Assembly (NCBI RefSeq): GCF_001399455.2
Contig: NZ_LLEI02000020.1
Span: 1 to 64,000 of the forward strand
Length of the DNA stretch: 64,000 bases
From: Vibrio bivalvicida
GTDB taxonomy: Bacteria > Pseudomonadota > Gammaproteobacteria > Enterobacterales > Vibrionaceae
Direction: 5' to 3'
Positions 32,344-40,623 of this stretch are shown piece after piece. The notes below the pieces were generated by a model, which saw only the letters and a program-made list of their open reading frames with translations, ran no database searches and had not been told where the DNA came from. Position numbers and translations under genes: made by a program. Every line of letters begins with the position of its first letter. Within the stretch, counting starts at the first letter, position 1.

Positions 32344-33735
32344 ATGAGTATTGAATTAAACGGTTTCAGGGCATTTAACCCCCTGAGCCTTGGGTTTGCA
32401 ATTGCACTTTATGCAATGCCTGCCCTGTCACATTCGGGGTCGAACGCGACTCCACAAACTATCTCAGCTTCGACGCAGCAGTTGAATGCACTAATTGAAG
32501 CGGCTTTAGCAAATGATACGAGTCGCTCTCAATATGCTGCGCAGTCACAGGCGATGCGTGAAACGGGCGTTGCAAGCTCGACTCTCATGGATCCAAAACT
32601 TAAGGTGGGCTTTGGCGGTTTACCTGTGGATTCATTTAAGTTTGACGAAGATCCCATGACGAACATTTCTGTTGGATTAATGCAACAGTTTGAACGGGGT
32701 GCAACGTTAGATCTTAACCAACGTAAAGCGAATCAACAGGCCGATGGTATGGCCTATCAGGTTCAAGTTCGTGAACGTGAAGTGGCGAATAGTATTACTC
32801 AACTATGGTTGGAGCTGGGCTACCTTCAATACGCAGAAACGTTGATTGAATCTAATCAACGTCTCATGGTAGAGATGGAGCAGTATATTCAAACCAATTA
32901 CTCAATTGGTAAGAGTGAAGCGCAAGATCTGCTTAACACCCAACTTAAAGTCAACAAACTCGACGAAAAGCTGCAATCGAATCAACAAATGCAAAATCGA
33001 GCTGTAGCTCAGTTATCAGAATGGCTAGGCTCAGAGTGGTTAAATCACCGTTCCATTGATTCGAATCAGGCAGGCTATCAATTAGACTGGTCGCGTTTGA
33101 ATACGCTTTTAGAGCAGCAAACCAGCAACACTCAGTACTACTCACTGCTTAACCAACATCCTATGGCGCAAATGGCTGACGCCAACATCTCTGCCAATCG
33201 CACCCAAGTGGAGGTTGCTGAACAATCTTATACACCACAATTTGGTGTCGAAGTGATGTATGCCTACCGTCAATCTGACAACATGAAAGGTGAGCCAGCT
33301 TCAGATTTGCTGAGTGCCTATCTTACTATGGATATCCCTTTGTTCACTGATAACCGCCAAGATAAAAATGTAGCGGCCGCTCAATACCAAGTGGGCGCAG
33401 CGCAGTATCAAAAAGATACGCTGCTCGCTCAAATGAACGCCCAAGTAAACGCATTAATGACGGACAGAATGAATCTCATTGAACGCATTCAGCGCTACCA
33501 AGAGCGCTTATTACCTCAGTCCAAAGCCCGCATTGAAGCGGTTGAGCGCGGTTATCAGAACAATACTGCTCAGTTTGGTGATGTCATCACTGCATCAACC
33601 GATGAATTGGCTCTTCAAATGGAGCTTGCTCGCCTAATCACCGATATGAACCAGGTCAATAGCAAGTTATCCATGTTACTTGGTGGTTTCGAATATCAAG
33701 TTTCTGCGCCAAACACTCAGTACAAAGAACAATAA
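32344..33735 (+). CDS. cusC: Outer-membrane factor of the copper efflux system, CusC type
   Basis: A 463-residue TolC-family protein with a signal peptide (ending PALS-HS, about residue 29) and two repeats of long coiled-coil helices, as expected for the periplasmic tunnel. There is no lipobox cysteine, unlike E. coli CusC, which is a lipoprotein. It is the first gene of cusCBA and is followed 13 bp later by cusB, with AAAGGA as ribosome binding site for that gene. Confidence 0.88.
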   Translation: MSIELNGFRAFNPLSLGFAIALYAMPALSHSGSNATPQTISASTQQLNALIEAALANDTSRSQYAAQSQAMRETGVASSTLMDPKLKVGFGGLPVDSFKFDEDPMTNISVGLMQQFERGATLDLNQRKANQQADGMAYQVQVREREVANSITQLWLELGYLQYAETLIESNQRLMVEMEQYIQTNYSIGKSEAQDLLNTQLKVNKLDEKLQSNQQMQNRAVAQLSEWLGSEWLNHRSIDSNQAGYQLDWSRLNTLLEQQTSNTQYYSLLNQHPMAQMADANISANRTQVEVAEQSYTPQFGVEVMYAYRQSDNMKGEPASDLLSAYLTMDIPLFTDNRQDKNVAAAQYQVGAAQYQKDTLLAQMNAQVNALMTDRMNLIERIQRYQERLLPQSKARIEAVERGYQNNTAQFGDVITASTDELALQMELARLITDMNQVNSKLSMLLGGFEYQVSAPNTQYKEQ

Positions 33736-33748
33736 TAAAGGAATCAAG

Positions 33749-35458
33749 ATGAGTACATTTAAAGTTGCAAGCCTAGCGCTACTGGTTGGTGGTGCATTGG
33801 GGTTCGGAGCGAATATTTACCTTTCAGGCATGAACCATAACATGGTTGGAATGATAGCTTCTGAGTCTAAATCAAGTGATGAACCTCTGTACTGGGTCGC
33901 ACCGATGGACCCAAACTATCAGCGAGATAAGCCAGGAAAGTCCCCTATGGGGATGGATCTTATTCCTGTCTATGCTGATGATCTCAATGGTAGTAACGAC
34001 AAGCCAGGAACAGTGAAAATTGATCCTGCTGTTGAAAATAACCTTGGCGTTAAAACAGATACTGTGCAGCAAGAAGTGCTTGCACCACGCATCGAAACTG
34101 TCGGCTATGTCGCCTTTGATGAGAGTCAACTTTGGCAGACCAATGTTCGAGTATCGGGTTGGGTTGAAAAGCTTTATATCAATGCTGTTGGTGAAAAAGT
34201 GAAACAAGGTGACACGCTGTTCACTCTGTATTCCCCAGAGCTTGTAAAAGCACAAGAAGAACTGATCAGTGCCTATAAGAGCCAGCGTAAAGGAATGATA
34301 CAAGGTGCTACCGATCGTTTGATCACTTTGGGGGTTGACCGCAATCAAATTAAATCTATCGCCCGTCGAGGTAAAGCGTCACAAACCATTGAAATTAAAG
34401 CGCCGGCAGACGGCGTTATTGCAAGCCTCAATATTCGTGAAGGTGGCTACCTTTCTCCAGCTCAAGCGGTGATCAGCGCAGGTCCTTTGAATCAAGTATG
34501 GGTAGATGCAGAAGTCTTTGAGCGTCAATCTCATTGGATTAGACAAGGCAGTCAAGCATCCATGACGTTGGATGCCTTACCAGGTGGAGAATGGAATGGT
34601 GAAGTGGATTATGTCTATCCTATTCTTGACCCTAGTACGCGTACATTGCGTGTCCGCCTTCGATTCGATAATCCACAAGGTGAACTTAAGCCGAATATGT
34701 TCGCTAACGTCGCACTGAAACCGGTATCAAGTGATGAAGTGTTAACCATTCCACGCTCCTCAGTCATCCGTTCTGGCGGTATGACTCGCGTGGTTCTGGC
34801 TGAGGGAGAAGGAAAATATCGCTCTGCCAGAATTGAAGTTGGTCGTGAAGCCGCTGACAAGATTGAGGTCATAAAGGGATTGCAACGAGGAGATCGTGTT
34901 GTTACATCAGCGCACTTCATGTTGGACTCTGAGTCAAGTCAGTCTGCCGACCTATCAAGAATCAATGGCATCGAACCGACTGCCGAAACGGCTTGGGCAA
35001 CAGGTGAAATTACTGATGCAATGCTTGGGCATAGGATGCTAACGATTAATCATAAGCCTGTTCCAGAGTGGGATTGGCCAGGAATGACCATGAACTTTAT
35101 GGTGTCAGAGCAGGTTGAAATGGGACCACTTTCAAAAGGGAAAATGATCGACTTTGAAATGAAAAAATCTGAATCAGGTCAATATGAAATCGTTGATTAC
35201 AAAGTAAGTGAGCTGAGCATAAATACAGAAGTATGGATAGACGGTGATGTCTCTATGTTAATGGCGGACTTTGGTATGGTGACACTAAATCATGCCCCAG
35301 TTGCTGATTGGTCATGGGACGCAGGTGAGCTCAACTTTTCAGTCGGTGGTGATATTGAACTCTCAAGTTTTCAGGAGGGTGACAAAGTTCGGTTTCTAGT
35401 GGAGAAACAAGGCTCTGATTATCTTCTCAAAGAGTTAGTTAAAAGAGAGGATAAGTAA
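33749..35458 (+). CDS. cusB: CusB-type membrane-fusion protein with two C-terminal CusF-like domains
   Basis: A 569-residue periplasmic adaptor. After an N-terminal membrane anchor comes a metal-binding segment (YWVAPMDPNYQRDKPG, about 47–62, with KSPMGMDLIPVY), then the barrel-sandwich, helical hairpin and membrane-proximal domains of CusB. From residue about 416 a CusF domain follows with intact Cu(I) ligands in INHKPVPEWDWPGMTMNF (His, Trp, Met, Met spaced as in E. coli CusF). From about 492 a second copy has LNHAPVADWSWDAGELNF, keeping His and Trp but lacking both Met. In E. coli CusF is a separate chaperone. The ATG at 33749 is preferred over an upstream frame that overlaps cusC. Confidence 0.92.
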   Translation: MSTFKVASLALLVGGALGFGANIYLSGMNHNMVGMIASESKSSDEPLYWVAPMDPNYQRDKPGKSPMGMDLIPVYADDLNGSNDKPGTVKIDPAVENNLGVKTDTVQQEVLAPRIETVGYVAFDESQLWQTNVRVSGWVEKLYINAVGEKVKQGDTLFTLYSPELVKAQEELISAYKSQRKGMIQGATDRLITLGVDRNQIKSIARRGKASQTIEIKAPADGVIASLNIREGGYLSPAQAVISAGPLNQVWVDAEVFERQSHWIRQGSQASMTLDALPGGEWNGEVDYVYPILDPSTRTLRVRLRFDNPQGELKPNMFANVALKPVSSDEVLTIPRSSVIRSGGMTRVVLAEGEGKYRSARIEVGREAADKIEVIKGLQRGDRVVTSAHFMLDSESSQSADLSRINGIEPTAETAWATGEITDAMLGHRMLTINHKPVPEWDWPGMTMNFMVSEQVEMGPLSKGKMIDFEMKKSESGQYEIVDYKVSELSINTEVWIDGDVSMLMADFGMVTLNHAPVADWSWDAGELNFSVGGDIELSSFQEGDKVRFLVEKQGSDYLLKELVKREDK

Positions 35459-38400
35459 TGATAGGTGCAATCATCCGATGGTCTATCAATAATCGCTTTT
35501 TGGTATTGGTAGCGACTTTTGCTTTAGTCTTTGGCGGATTATATAGCGTAAAGAATACTCCAGTTGACGCTCTTCCTGATCTATCTGATGTACAAGTGAT
35601 CATAAAAACAAGTTACCCAGGTCAGGCACCACAAGTGGTGGAAGACCAAGTCACTTATCCGCTGACAACGGCTATGCTTGCGGTTCCTGGCGCTGAAACT
35701 GTTCGTGGATATTCGTTCTTTGGTGATTCCTATGTGTATATCATCTTCAATGACAACACAGACATGTATTGGGCTCGTTCGCGAGTGCTCGAATATTTAA
35801 GTCAGGTTGCGCCAAACCTTCCCCCAAGCGCTAAGCCAACACTAGGGCCAGATGCGACAGGTGTGGGTTGGATTTATAATTATGTATTGCAAGATAAAAC
35901 TGGAAAGCATGACCTTGCAGAGCTGCGTAGCTTACAAGATTGGTTCTTGAAATATGAGCTGCAAACCGTTGATGGGGTGTCTGAGGTTGCAACTGTTGGC
36001 GGTATGGTTAAACAGTACCAAGTACAAATTGATCCAGCTAAATTACGCGCATATGACCTTACCTTACAACAAGTCAATATGGCTATTCAAAATGGTAACC
36101 AAGAAAGTGGCGCGTCTGTAGTAGAAGTTGCAGAAGCTGAGCACATGGTTCGAACCACTGGTTACTTGTCTAGTATCGATGACATTAAAGCGCTTCCTCT
36201 CAAGGTAAGTAAAAAGGGATCTCCACTATTGTTAGGCGACGTTGCTGATATTGACCTCGGACCACAGATGAGACGAGGAATCTCTGAACTAAATGGAGAG
36301 GGCGAAGCCGTAGGTGGCGTAATTGTCATGCGTTTTGGAGAAAACGCGAGCGAAGTGATCAGTAATGTAAAGGATAAGCTAAACGAGCTTCAGCGTAGCT
36401 TGCCTGATGGTGTTGAGATAGTGGCTACTTACGATCGTTCTACGTTAATCAATGCAGCAGTTGAGAACCTTTGGAAAAAGCTTGCAGAAGAGTTCATTGT
36501 TGTCGCTATTGTATGTGCGTTGTTCCTATTCCACATTCGCTCATCATTGGTCATCGCGCTAAGTTTGCCTGTCGGTATTTTAGGGGCCTTTATTGTCATG
36601 CATTGGCAAGGTATCAACGCCAATATCATGTCGTTAGGAGGGATTGCAATCGCGATAGGCGCAATGGTAGACGGTGCTATCGTTATGATAGAAAACGTAC
36701 ATAAGCACATTGAACGAACCCCATTGACTGACAAAAACCGATGGCAAGTGATTGGTGATGCGGCGCAAGAGGTTGGTGCACCGCTGTTCTTTTCGCTACT
36801 GATCATCACGCTAAGTTTTGTTCCTGTATTCGCATTGGAAGGCCAAGAAGGCAAGATGTTCTCGCCACTCGCCTTTACTAAAACTTATGCAATGGCGGCG
36901 GCAGCAGGCCTTGCTATTACCTTAGTGCCGGTACTCATGGGATATCTTATTCGCGGTAAAATATTACCAGAGAACAAGAACCCTATTAATAAAGGTCTAA
37001 TTGCCCTTTATAAGCCCTTACTGAATATTAGTCTGAAGTACCCGAAAAGCATGATTGTATTGGCTATTGCTCTTATGGGGTCTGCTTATTACCCAACAAC
37101 GAAGCTAGGTAGTGAGTTCATTCCTCCTCTTGATGAGGGTGACTTGATGTATATGCCAACTACCTATCCTGGTATTTCTATTGGTAAAGCGCGAGAGTTG
37201 CTTCAGCAGACAAACAAATTAATTAAGACGGTACCTGAAGTACAGACAACATGGGGTAAAGTCGGTCGTGCTGACACAGCGACCGACCCTGCTCCCTTAA
37301 CTATGATTGAAACCGTTATTCAGCTTAAACCGCGTGATCAGTGGCGTGAGGGCGTGACAACTGAGTCGCTACGAAAAGAGTTTGATGACTTGATTCAATT
37401 TCCTGGTTTAACTAACGCATGGGTGATGCCTATAAAAACACGCATCGACATGTTGGCAACGGGCATCAAAACACCAATTGGAATCAAGATCGCAGGGAGT
37501 GATTTAGCCGAAATTGAGAAGATAGGTGCTCAACTAGAACCTATTCTTAACAATATTACCGGCACTGCTTCTGTATACGCAGAGCGTGTTGCCGGTGGTC
37601 GCTATGTCACTATTGATATCAATCGAACAGCGGCAGCTCGATACGGTCTTAATATTAAAGAGGTACAACAGGTAGTTTCTACCGCTGTCGGTGGTATGAA
37701 TGTTGGAGAAACCATTGAGGGTCTTGAACGTTACCCAATTAATGTCCGTTATCCACAAGATTACCGTGATTCAGTCGTTAAGCTAAAGCAACTGCCATTG
37801 GTTACCCCTAGTGGCGCTAGAATTGCCTTAGCTGATGTGGCTGATGTTCGCTATGAAGATGGGCCACCGATGATTAAAACAGAGAATGCTCGTCCAAATG
37901 GTTGGGTGTTTGTAGATATCGATGGTCGAGACTTAGGCTCTTACGTTGAGGAAGCAAAACAGGCGGTTGCAGAGCAACTTGATATGCCAGCTGGTTATTC
38001 AATTGCATGGTCAGGTCAATACGAATACATGGAGCGTGCGAAAGAGCGTCTGGGTGTTGTTGTGCCGATCACGATTGCCATCATCATGTTACTGCTTTAC
38101 TTCAGCTTCCGACGCGTAGGTGAGGTGATGATTATCATGCTGACTCTGCCTTTAGCTATGGTGGGTGGCTTGTGGCTCATGCATTACCTCGGCTACAACT
38201 TCTCAATCGCGGTAGGCGTTGGTTTTATCGCGCTAGCAGGGGTTGCTGTTGAAATTGGGGTCATTATGTTGGTATACCTCAACCAAGCTTGGCACTACAC
38301 CAAATTGGATGCCAAAGAGCAGAGCAAATCACTGAATGAAGAGGATTTGAGTAAATCGATTCAAGAAGGTGCTGGCTTGCGCGTTCGCCCGGTAATGATG

Positions 38401-38583
38401 ACGGTACTTACTGTTATTATCGGTTTGATCCCAATCATGTACGGTGAGGGGACTGGCTCTGAGGTAATGCAGCGTATCGCTGCTCCAATGATTGGTGGCA
38501 TGGCATCGGCTCTGCTACTCACACTTCTTGTTCTTCCTGCGATTTTCAAGCTTTGGAAAACACGCGAACTAAAACACGACTAA
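35458..38583 (+). CDS. cusA: RND copper/silver efflux pump CusA
   Basis: A 1041-residue proton-driven inner-membrane transporter of the heavy-metal RND family. The three Met ligands of E. coli CusA are conserved in context: GDLMYMPTTYPGIS (M573), DPAPLTMIETVIQLKP (M623) and RIDMLATGIKTPIG (M672). The proton-relay Asp is visible in IGAMVDGAIVMIEN. Retention of the three Met argues for Cu(I)/Ag(I) rather than Co/Zn/Cd. Its ATG overlaps the last base of the cusB stop. Confidence 0.95.
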   Translation: MIGAIIRWSINNRFLVLVATFALVFGGLYSVKNTPVDALPDLSDVQVIIKTSYPGQAPQVVEDQVTYPLTTAMLAVPGAETVRGYSFFGDSYVYIIFNDNTDMYWARSRVLEYLSQVAPNLPPSAKPTLGPDATGVGWIYNYVLQDKTGKHDLAELRSLQDWFLKYELQTVDGVSEVATVGGMVKQYQVQIDPAKLRAYDLTLQQVNMAIQNGNQESGASVVEVAEAEHMVRTTGYLSSIDDIKALPLKVSKKGSPLLLGDVADIDLGPQMRRGISELNGEGEAVGGVIVMRFGENASEVISNVKDKLNELQRSLPDGVEIVATYDRSTLINAAVENLWKKLAEEFIVVAIVCALFLFHIRSSLVIALSLPVGILGAFIVMHWQGINANIMSLGGIAIAIGAMVDGAIVMIENVHKHIERTPLTDKNRWQVIGDAAQEVGAPLFFSLLIITLSFVPVFALEGQEGKMFSPLAFTKTYAMAAAAGLAITLVPVLMGYLIRGKILPENKNPINKGLIALYKPLLNISLKYPKSMIVLAIALMGSAYYPTTKLGSEFIPPLDEGDLMYMPTTYPGISIGKARELLQQTNKLIKTVPEVQTTWGKVGRADTATDPAPLTMIETVIQLKPRDQWREGVTTESLRKEFDDLIQFPGLTNAWVMPIKTRIDMLATGIKTPIGIKIAGSDLAEIEKIGAQLEPILNNITGTASVYAERVAGGRYVTIDINRTAAARYGLNIKEVQQVVSTAVGGMNVGETIEGLERYPINVRYPQDYRDSVVKLKQLPLVTPSGARIALADVADVRYEDGPPMIKTENARPNGWVFVDIDGRDLGSYVEEAKQAVAEQLDMPAGYSIAWSGQYEYMERAKERLGVVVPITIAIIMLLLYFSFRRVGEVMIIMLTLPLAMVGGLWLMHYLGYNFSIAVGVGFIALAGVAVEIGVIMLVYLNQAWHYTKLDAKEQSKSLNEEDLSKSIQEGAGLRVRPVMMTVLTVIIGLIPIMYGEGTGSEVMQRIAAPMIGGMASALLLTLLVLPAIFKLWKTRELKHD

Positions 38584-38649
38584 ACACACATTCGGGCTAA
38601 GAACGAACTTGGCCCGTAAACTTTTGAATGAATTACTAAGGAACACAAT

Positions 38650-39225
38650 ATGAACATGAAAAAAACACTACTTGCTGCACTTCTGTCAATTACAGCAACA
38701 TCTGCAATGGCAGAAATGGACCACTCTATAATGGATCACTCAAAGATGGACCACGGCTCTATGAACCATGAGAGCATGGACCATAGTAATATGAATCATG
38801 ACGATATGGATCACAGCAAAATGGATCATTCAATGATGTCGATGGAAGGCATGTCTGATGTTGGTATGCCAGCAACAGGTGCAAAACCAGACAAAGTGGT
38901 CCATGTTGTGTTGGCAGATGACATGACAATCAAGTTCAAAAAAGAAGTACAAATTGAACCTAATGATGTAGTTCAATTTGTGGTTATGAATGTTGGCAAG
39001 ATTGATCATGAGTTCACTATTGGCTCAGCGAAAGAGCAACTTGAACATCGAGAAATGATGAAGAAAATGCCTCATCATATGCATGATTCTGGGAATGCAG
39101 TTACAGTAAAACCGGGTAAAGCTAAGCAGTTGATTTGGCACTTCCACGGGGATAGCAAGGTTGAATTTGCATGCAATATTCCAGGGCATGCAGAAGCAGG
39201 CATGATTAAAAAAGTGAGTTTATAG
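38650..39225 (+). CDS. Periplasmic cupredoxin with N-terminal Met-Asp-His repeats (copy 2)
   Basis: A 191-residue protein with a signal peptide (ending SAMA). The mature N-terminus is a run of about ten MDHS/MNHE-type units (residues 23–70), an extended array of Met and His side chains. A cupredoxin domain follows (about 80–191) with His in KIDHEFTIG, Cys in VEFACNIPGHAEAGM and the nearby His and Met as type-1 copper ligands. It belongs to the same CopI-like group as the protein at 23934, whose N-terminus is shorter. It is transcribed with the cytochrome and CopG genes behind cusA. Confidence 0.88.
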   Translation: MNMKKTLLAALLSITATSAMAEMDHSIMDHSKMDHGSMNHESMDHSNMNHDDMDHSKMDHSMMSMEGMSDVGMPATGAKPDKVVHVVLADDMTIKFKKEVQIEPNDVVQFVVMNVGKIDHEFTIGSAKEQLEHREMMKKMPHHMHDSGNAVTVKPGKAKQLIWHFHGDSKVEFACNIPGHAEAGMIKKVSL

Positions 39226-39243
39226 ACGCTATAAAGGAACCTG

Positions 39244-39804
39244 ATGATGTTAAAGCGTTTATTCATGCTAGCGGGTATGTTTAGTGTGAGTTTGTTCACC
39301 TATGCTTCAGAAGACTCAATTTCAGCCGGTGAGTCCACTTTTCTTACTGTAGGTGGATATGGATGTATTGCGTGTCATGGGCTATACGGTCAAGGGGGAG
39401 GTAACGTTGGTGGGAACATCAGAGGTAGCTCCTTAAATGATCTGAAATATAGCCTAGAGCATGAACAAACAATGAAGCTTTTAGGCGATGCACTAAGTGA
39501 ACAAGATAAGATAAATCTAGCAGATTACATGGAGCATCTTGGAACGTTTCAGTTAGTGGATTGGATGTATGAAGGCACCAAAGAGGCGCTACTCTCAGTT
39601 TCTATAGATAGCGGTGAGAAGAGTCAATTGGTGGTACTAAATAAAACGTTTGAGTCAATGTCAATTGACCTCTCCCCTTTGGCTGGTAAACATTTAACAC
39701 TGCGCGTAGAGCCGTATGAAACTCAGCACTTTGAGTGGATTCCTGAAAAAGGAGTGTATGAGCTGAGTTATGGCGATGAAGCCGTCAGTATTAACGTAAA
39801 ATAG
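39244..39804 (+). CDS. Periplasmic c-type cytochrome of the copper cluster
   Basis: A 186-residue protein with a signal peptide (ending FTYA-SED) and one haem-binding motif CIACH (about residues 41–45). The cytochrome domain covers about 30–100, with the likely axial Met in DYMEHLG; the C-terminal 85 residues form a separate, probably beta-rich domain with no motif I recognise. Its place between a cupredoxin and CopG suggests an electron-transfer role in copper redox chemistry, for example as acceptor from Cu(I). That role is inference. Start at ATG 39244 or the adjacent ATG 39247; AAGGAACC serves as ribosome binding site. Confidence 0.75.
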   Translation: MMLKRLFMLAGMFSVSLFTYASEDSISAGESTFLTVGGYGCIACHGLYGQGGGNVGGNIRGSSLNDLKYSLEHEQTMKLLGDALSEQDKINLADYMEHLGTFQLVDWMYEGTKEALLSVSIDSGEKSQLVVLNKTFESMSIDLSPLAGKHLTLRVEPYETQHFEWIPEKGVYELSYGDEAVSINVK

Positions 39805-39823
39805 ATTTTAGTTAGGTAACTAT

Positions 39824-40264
39824 ATGAGTAAAAAATTGAGACTTATTGCACTTTCATCTTTGATTTTGAGCTTTAACGTCTTTGCTAAGCCTGTTATTGA
39901 GCTTTATAAATCGCCTACGTGTGGTTGCTGTAAGGAATGGGCAGCAATTATGGAGAAGAAAGGCTACGAAGTGAATGTTAACCATGCTCGCGACTGGAGT
40001 TATGTCAAACAAGAGTTTGGAATGCCTAGTCAACTGATGTCCTGCCATACAGCTGTCATTGATGGATATATGATTGAAGGGCATGTTCCTGAGTCTGATA
40101 TCAAGCGTTTGCTTGAGGAAAGGCCTGAAAATATTTCAGGAATCGCCGCTCCCGGTATGCCGCAGCATTCGCCGGGAATGGCACGACCAGGGCAGGAGTA
40201 CAAAGGCTTTAACGTGGTGTCTTTTGATAAGACAGGGCAGATGAAACTTTATAATAAGTACTAA
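39824..40264 (+). CDS. copG: Copper resistance protein CopG (DUF411 family)
   Basis: A 146-residue periplasmic protein with a signal peptide (ending NVFA) and a thioredoxin-like fold. The metal/redox motif CGCCKEW places Cys at 33, 35 and 36, with a further SCHTAVIDGY (Cys–His) and GHVP as in CopG. CopG proteins bind clusters of copper and can change its redox state. Vibrio species often have a chromosomal copG; this copy belongs to the transposon cargo and is its last gene before the L end. Confidence 0.9.
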   Translation: MSKKLRLIALSSLILSFNVFAKPVIELYKSPTCGCCKEWAAIMEKKGYEVNVNHARDWSYVKQEFGMPSQLMSCHTAVIDGYMIEGHVPESDIKRLLEERPENISGIAAPGMPQHSPGMARPGQEYKGFNVVSFDKTGQMKLYNKY

Positions 40265-40281
40265 AAGTCGATTAAGAAGTT

Positions 40282-40312
40282 GGGCTCTTGAGGTAAGTGC
40301 GGAGCCCTTTTG
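40282..40312 (+). terminator. Terminator of the cus-type cluster
   Basis: Stem GGGCTC / GAGCCC with a 14-nt loop, followed by TTTTGTTTATTT, 18 bp after the copG stop codon. Confidence 0.65.
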
Positions 40313-40444
40313 TTTATTTAAAAGGAGCTCTTGCACTAAATCGAAACGAGTCCGTTATTCCGTTGTATCCAAAAAGTTTGCTAAGCGAGACTGGGTTGAC
40401 CAATGACTAAGTGCCTAGAAAGGAAGGTCTCTTACAATGCTTAA

Positions 40445-40593
40445 AGTTTCAAACTTTATTGTCATAATTCTGTTGTGCAGAGAGTTATGGCATTAAGTTA
40501 GTTTCAAACTTTATTGTTACCTTCTTTTATCTAGGCTACTTGGTACTAAACTCTACACGAGAGAAAAGTTTCAAACTTTAATGTCCTCCGACA
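40445..40593 (-). repeat. Tn7-type L end with three spaced TnsB-binding repeats
   Basis: Three inverted copies of the 19-bp end repeat occur at 40445–40463, 40500–40518 and 40567–40585 (AGTTTCAAACTTTATTGTC with minor changes), 55–67 bp apart, followed by the CGACA terminus. Wide spacing over about 150 bp is the pattern of a Tn7 L end. Confidence 0.9.
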
Positions 40594-40598
40594 ATAAG
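40594..40598. repeat. Target-site duplication ATAAG, distal copy
   Basis: ATAAG directly follows the CGACA terminus and matches 8824–8828. It marks the right-hand boundary of the transposon. Confidence 0.9.
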
Positions 40599-40621
40599 GG
40601 CCGCAAATTGCAGCCCTTTTT
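40598..40621 (+). terminator. Displaced native terminator of glmS
   Basis: The stem GGGCCGC / GCAGCCC (one mismatch) followed by TTTTT lies immediately after the target duplication. In the uninterrupted locus it would end about 40 bp past glmS. It now serves the far end of the element and, in reverse, may end the minus-strand gene at 40624. Confidence 0.7.
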
Positions 40622-40623
40622 GA

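Larger units (their letters stand above)
8829..40593 (+). mobile_element. Complete Tn7-family transposon carrying a copper-resistance island
   Basis: The element is 31,765 bp long. It begins TGTCG and ends CGACA, is flanked by ATAAG duplications, sits at the standard glmS attachment site and carries all five Tn7 genes in order (tnsA, tnsB, tnsC, tnsD, tnsE). As in Tn7, tnsA abuts the R end next to glmS and the cargo lies between tnsE and the L end. The cargo is about 23.9 kb: a copA operon, a mer-like operon, a pco/cop-like trio, and a large cus-type cluster. All core transposition genes appear intact, so the element may still be mobile. Confidence 0.97.
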
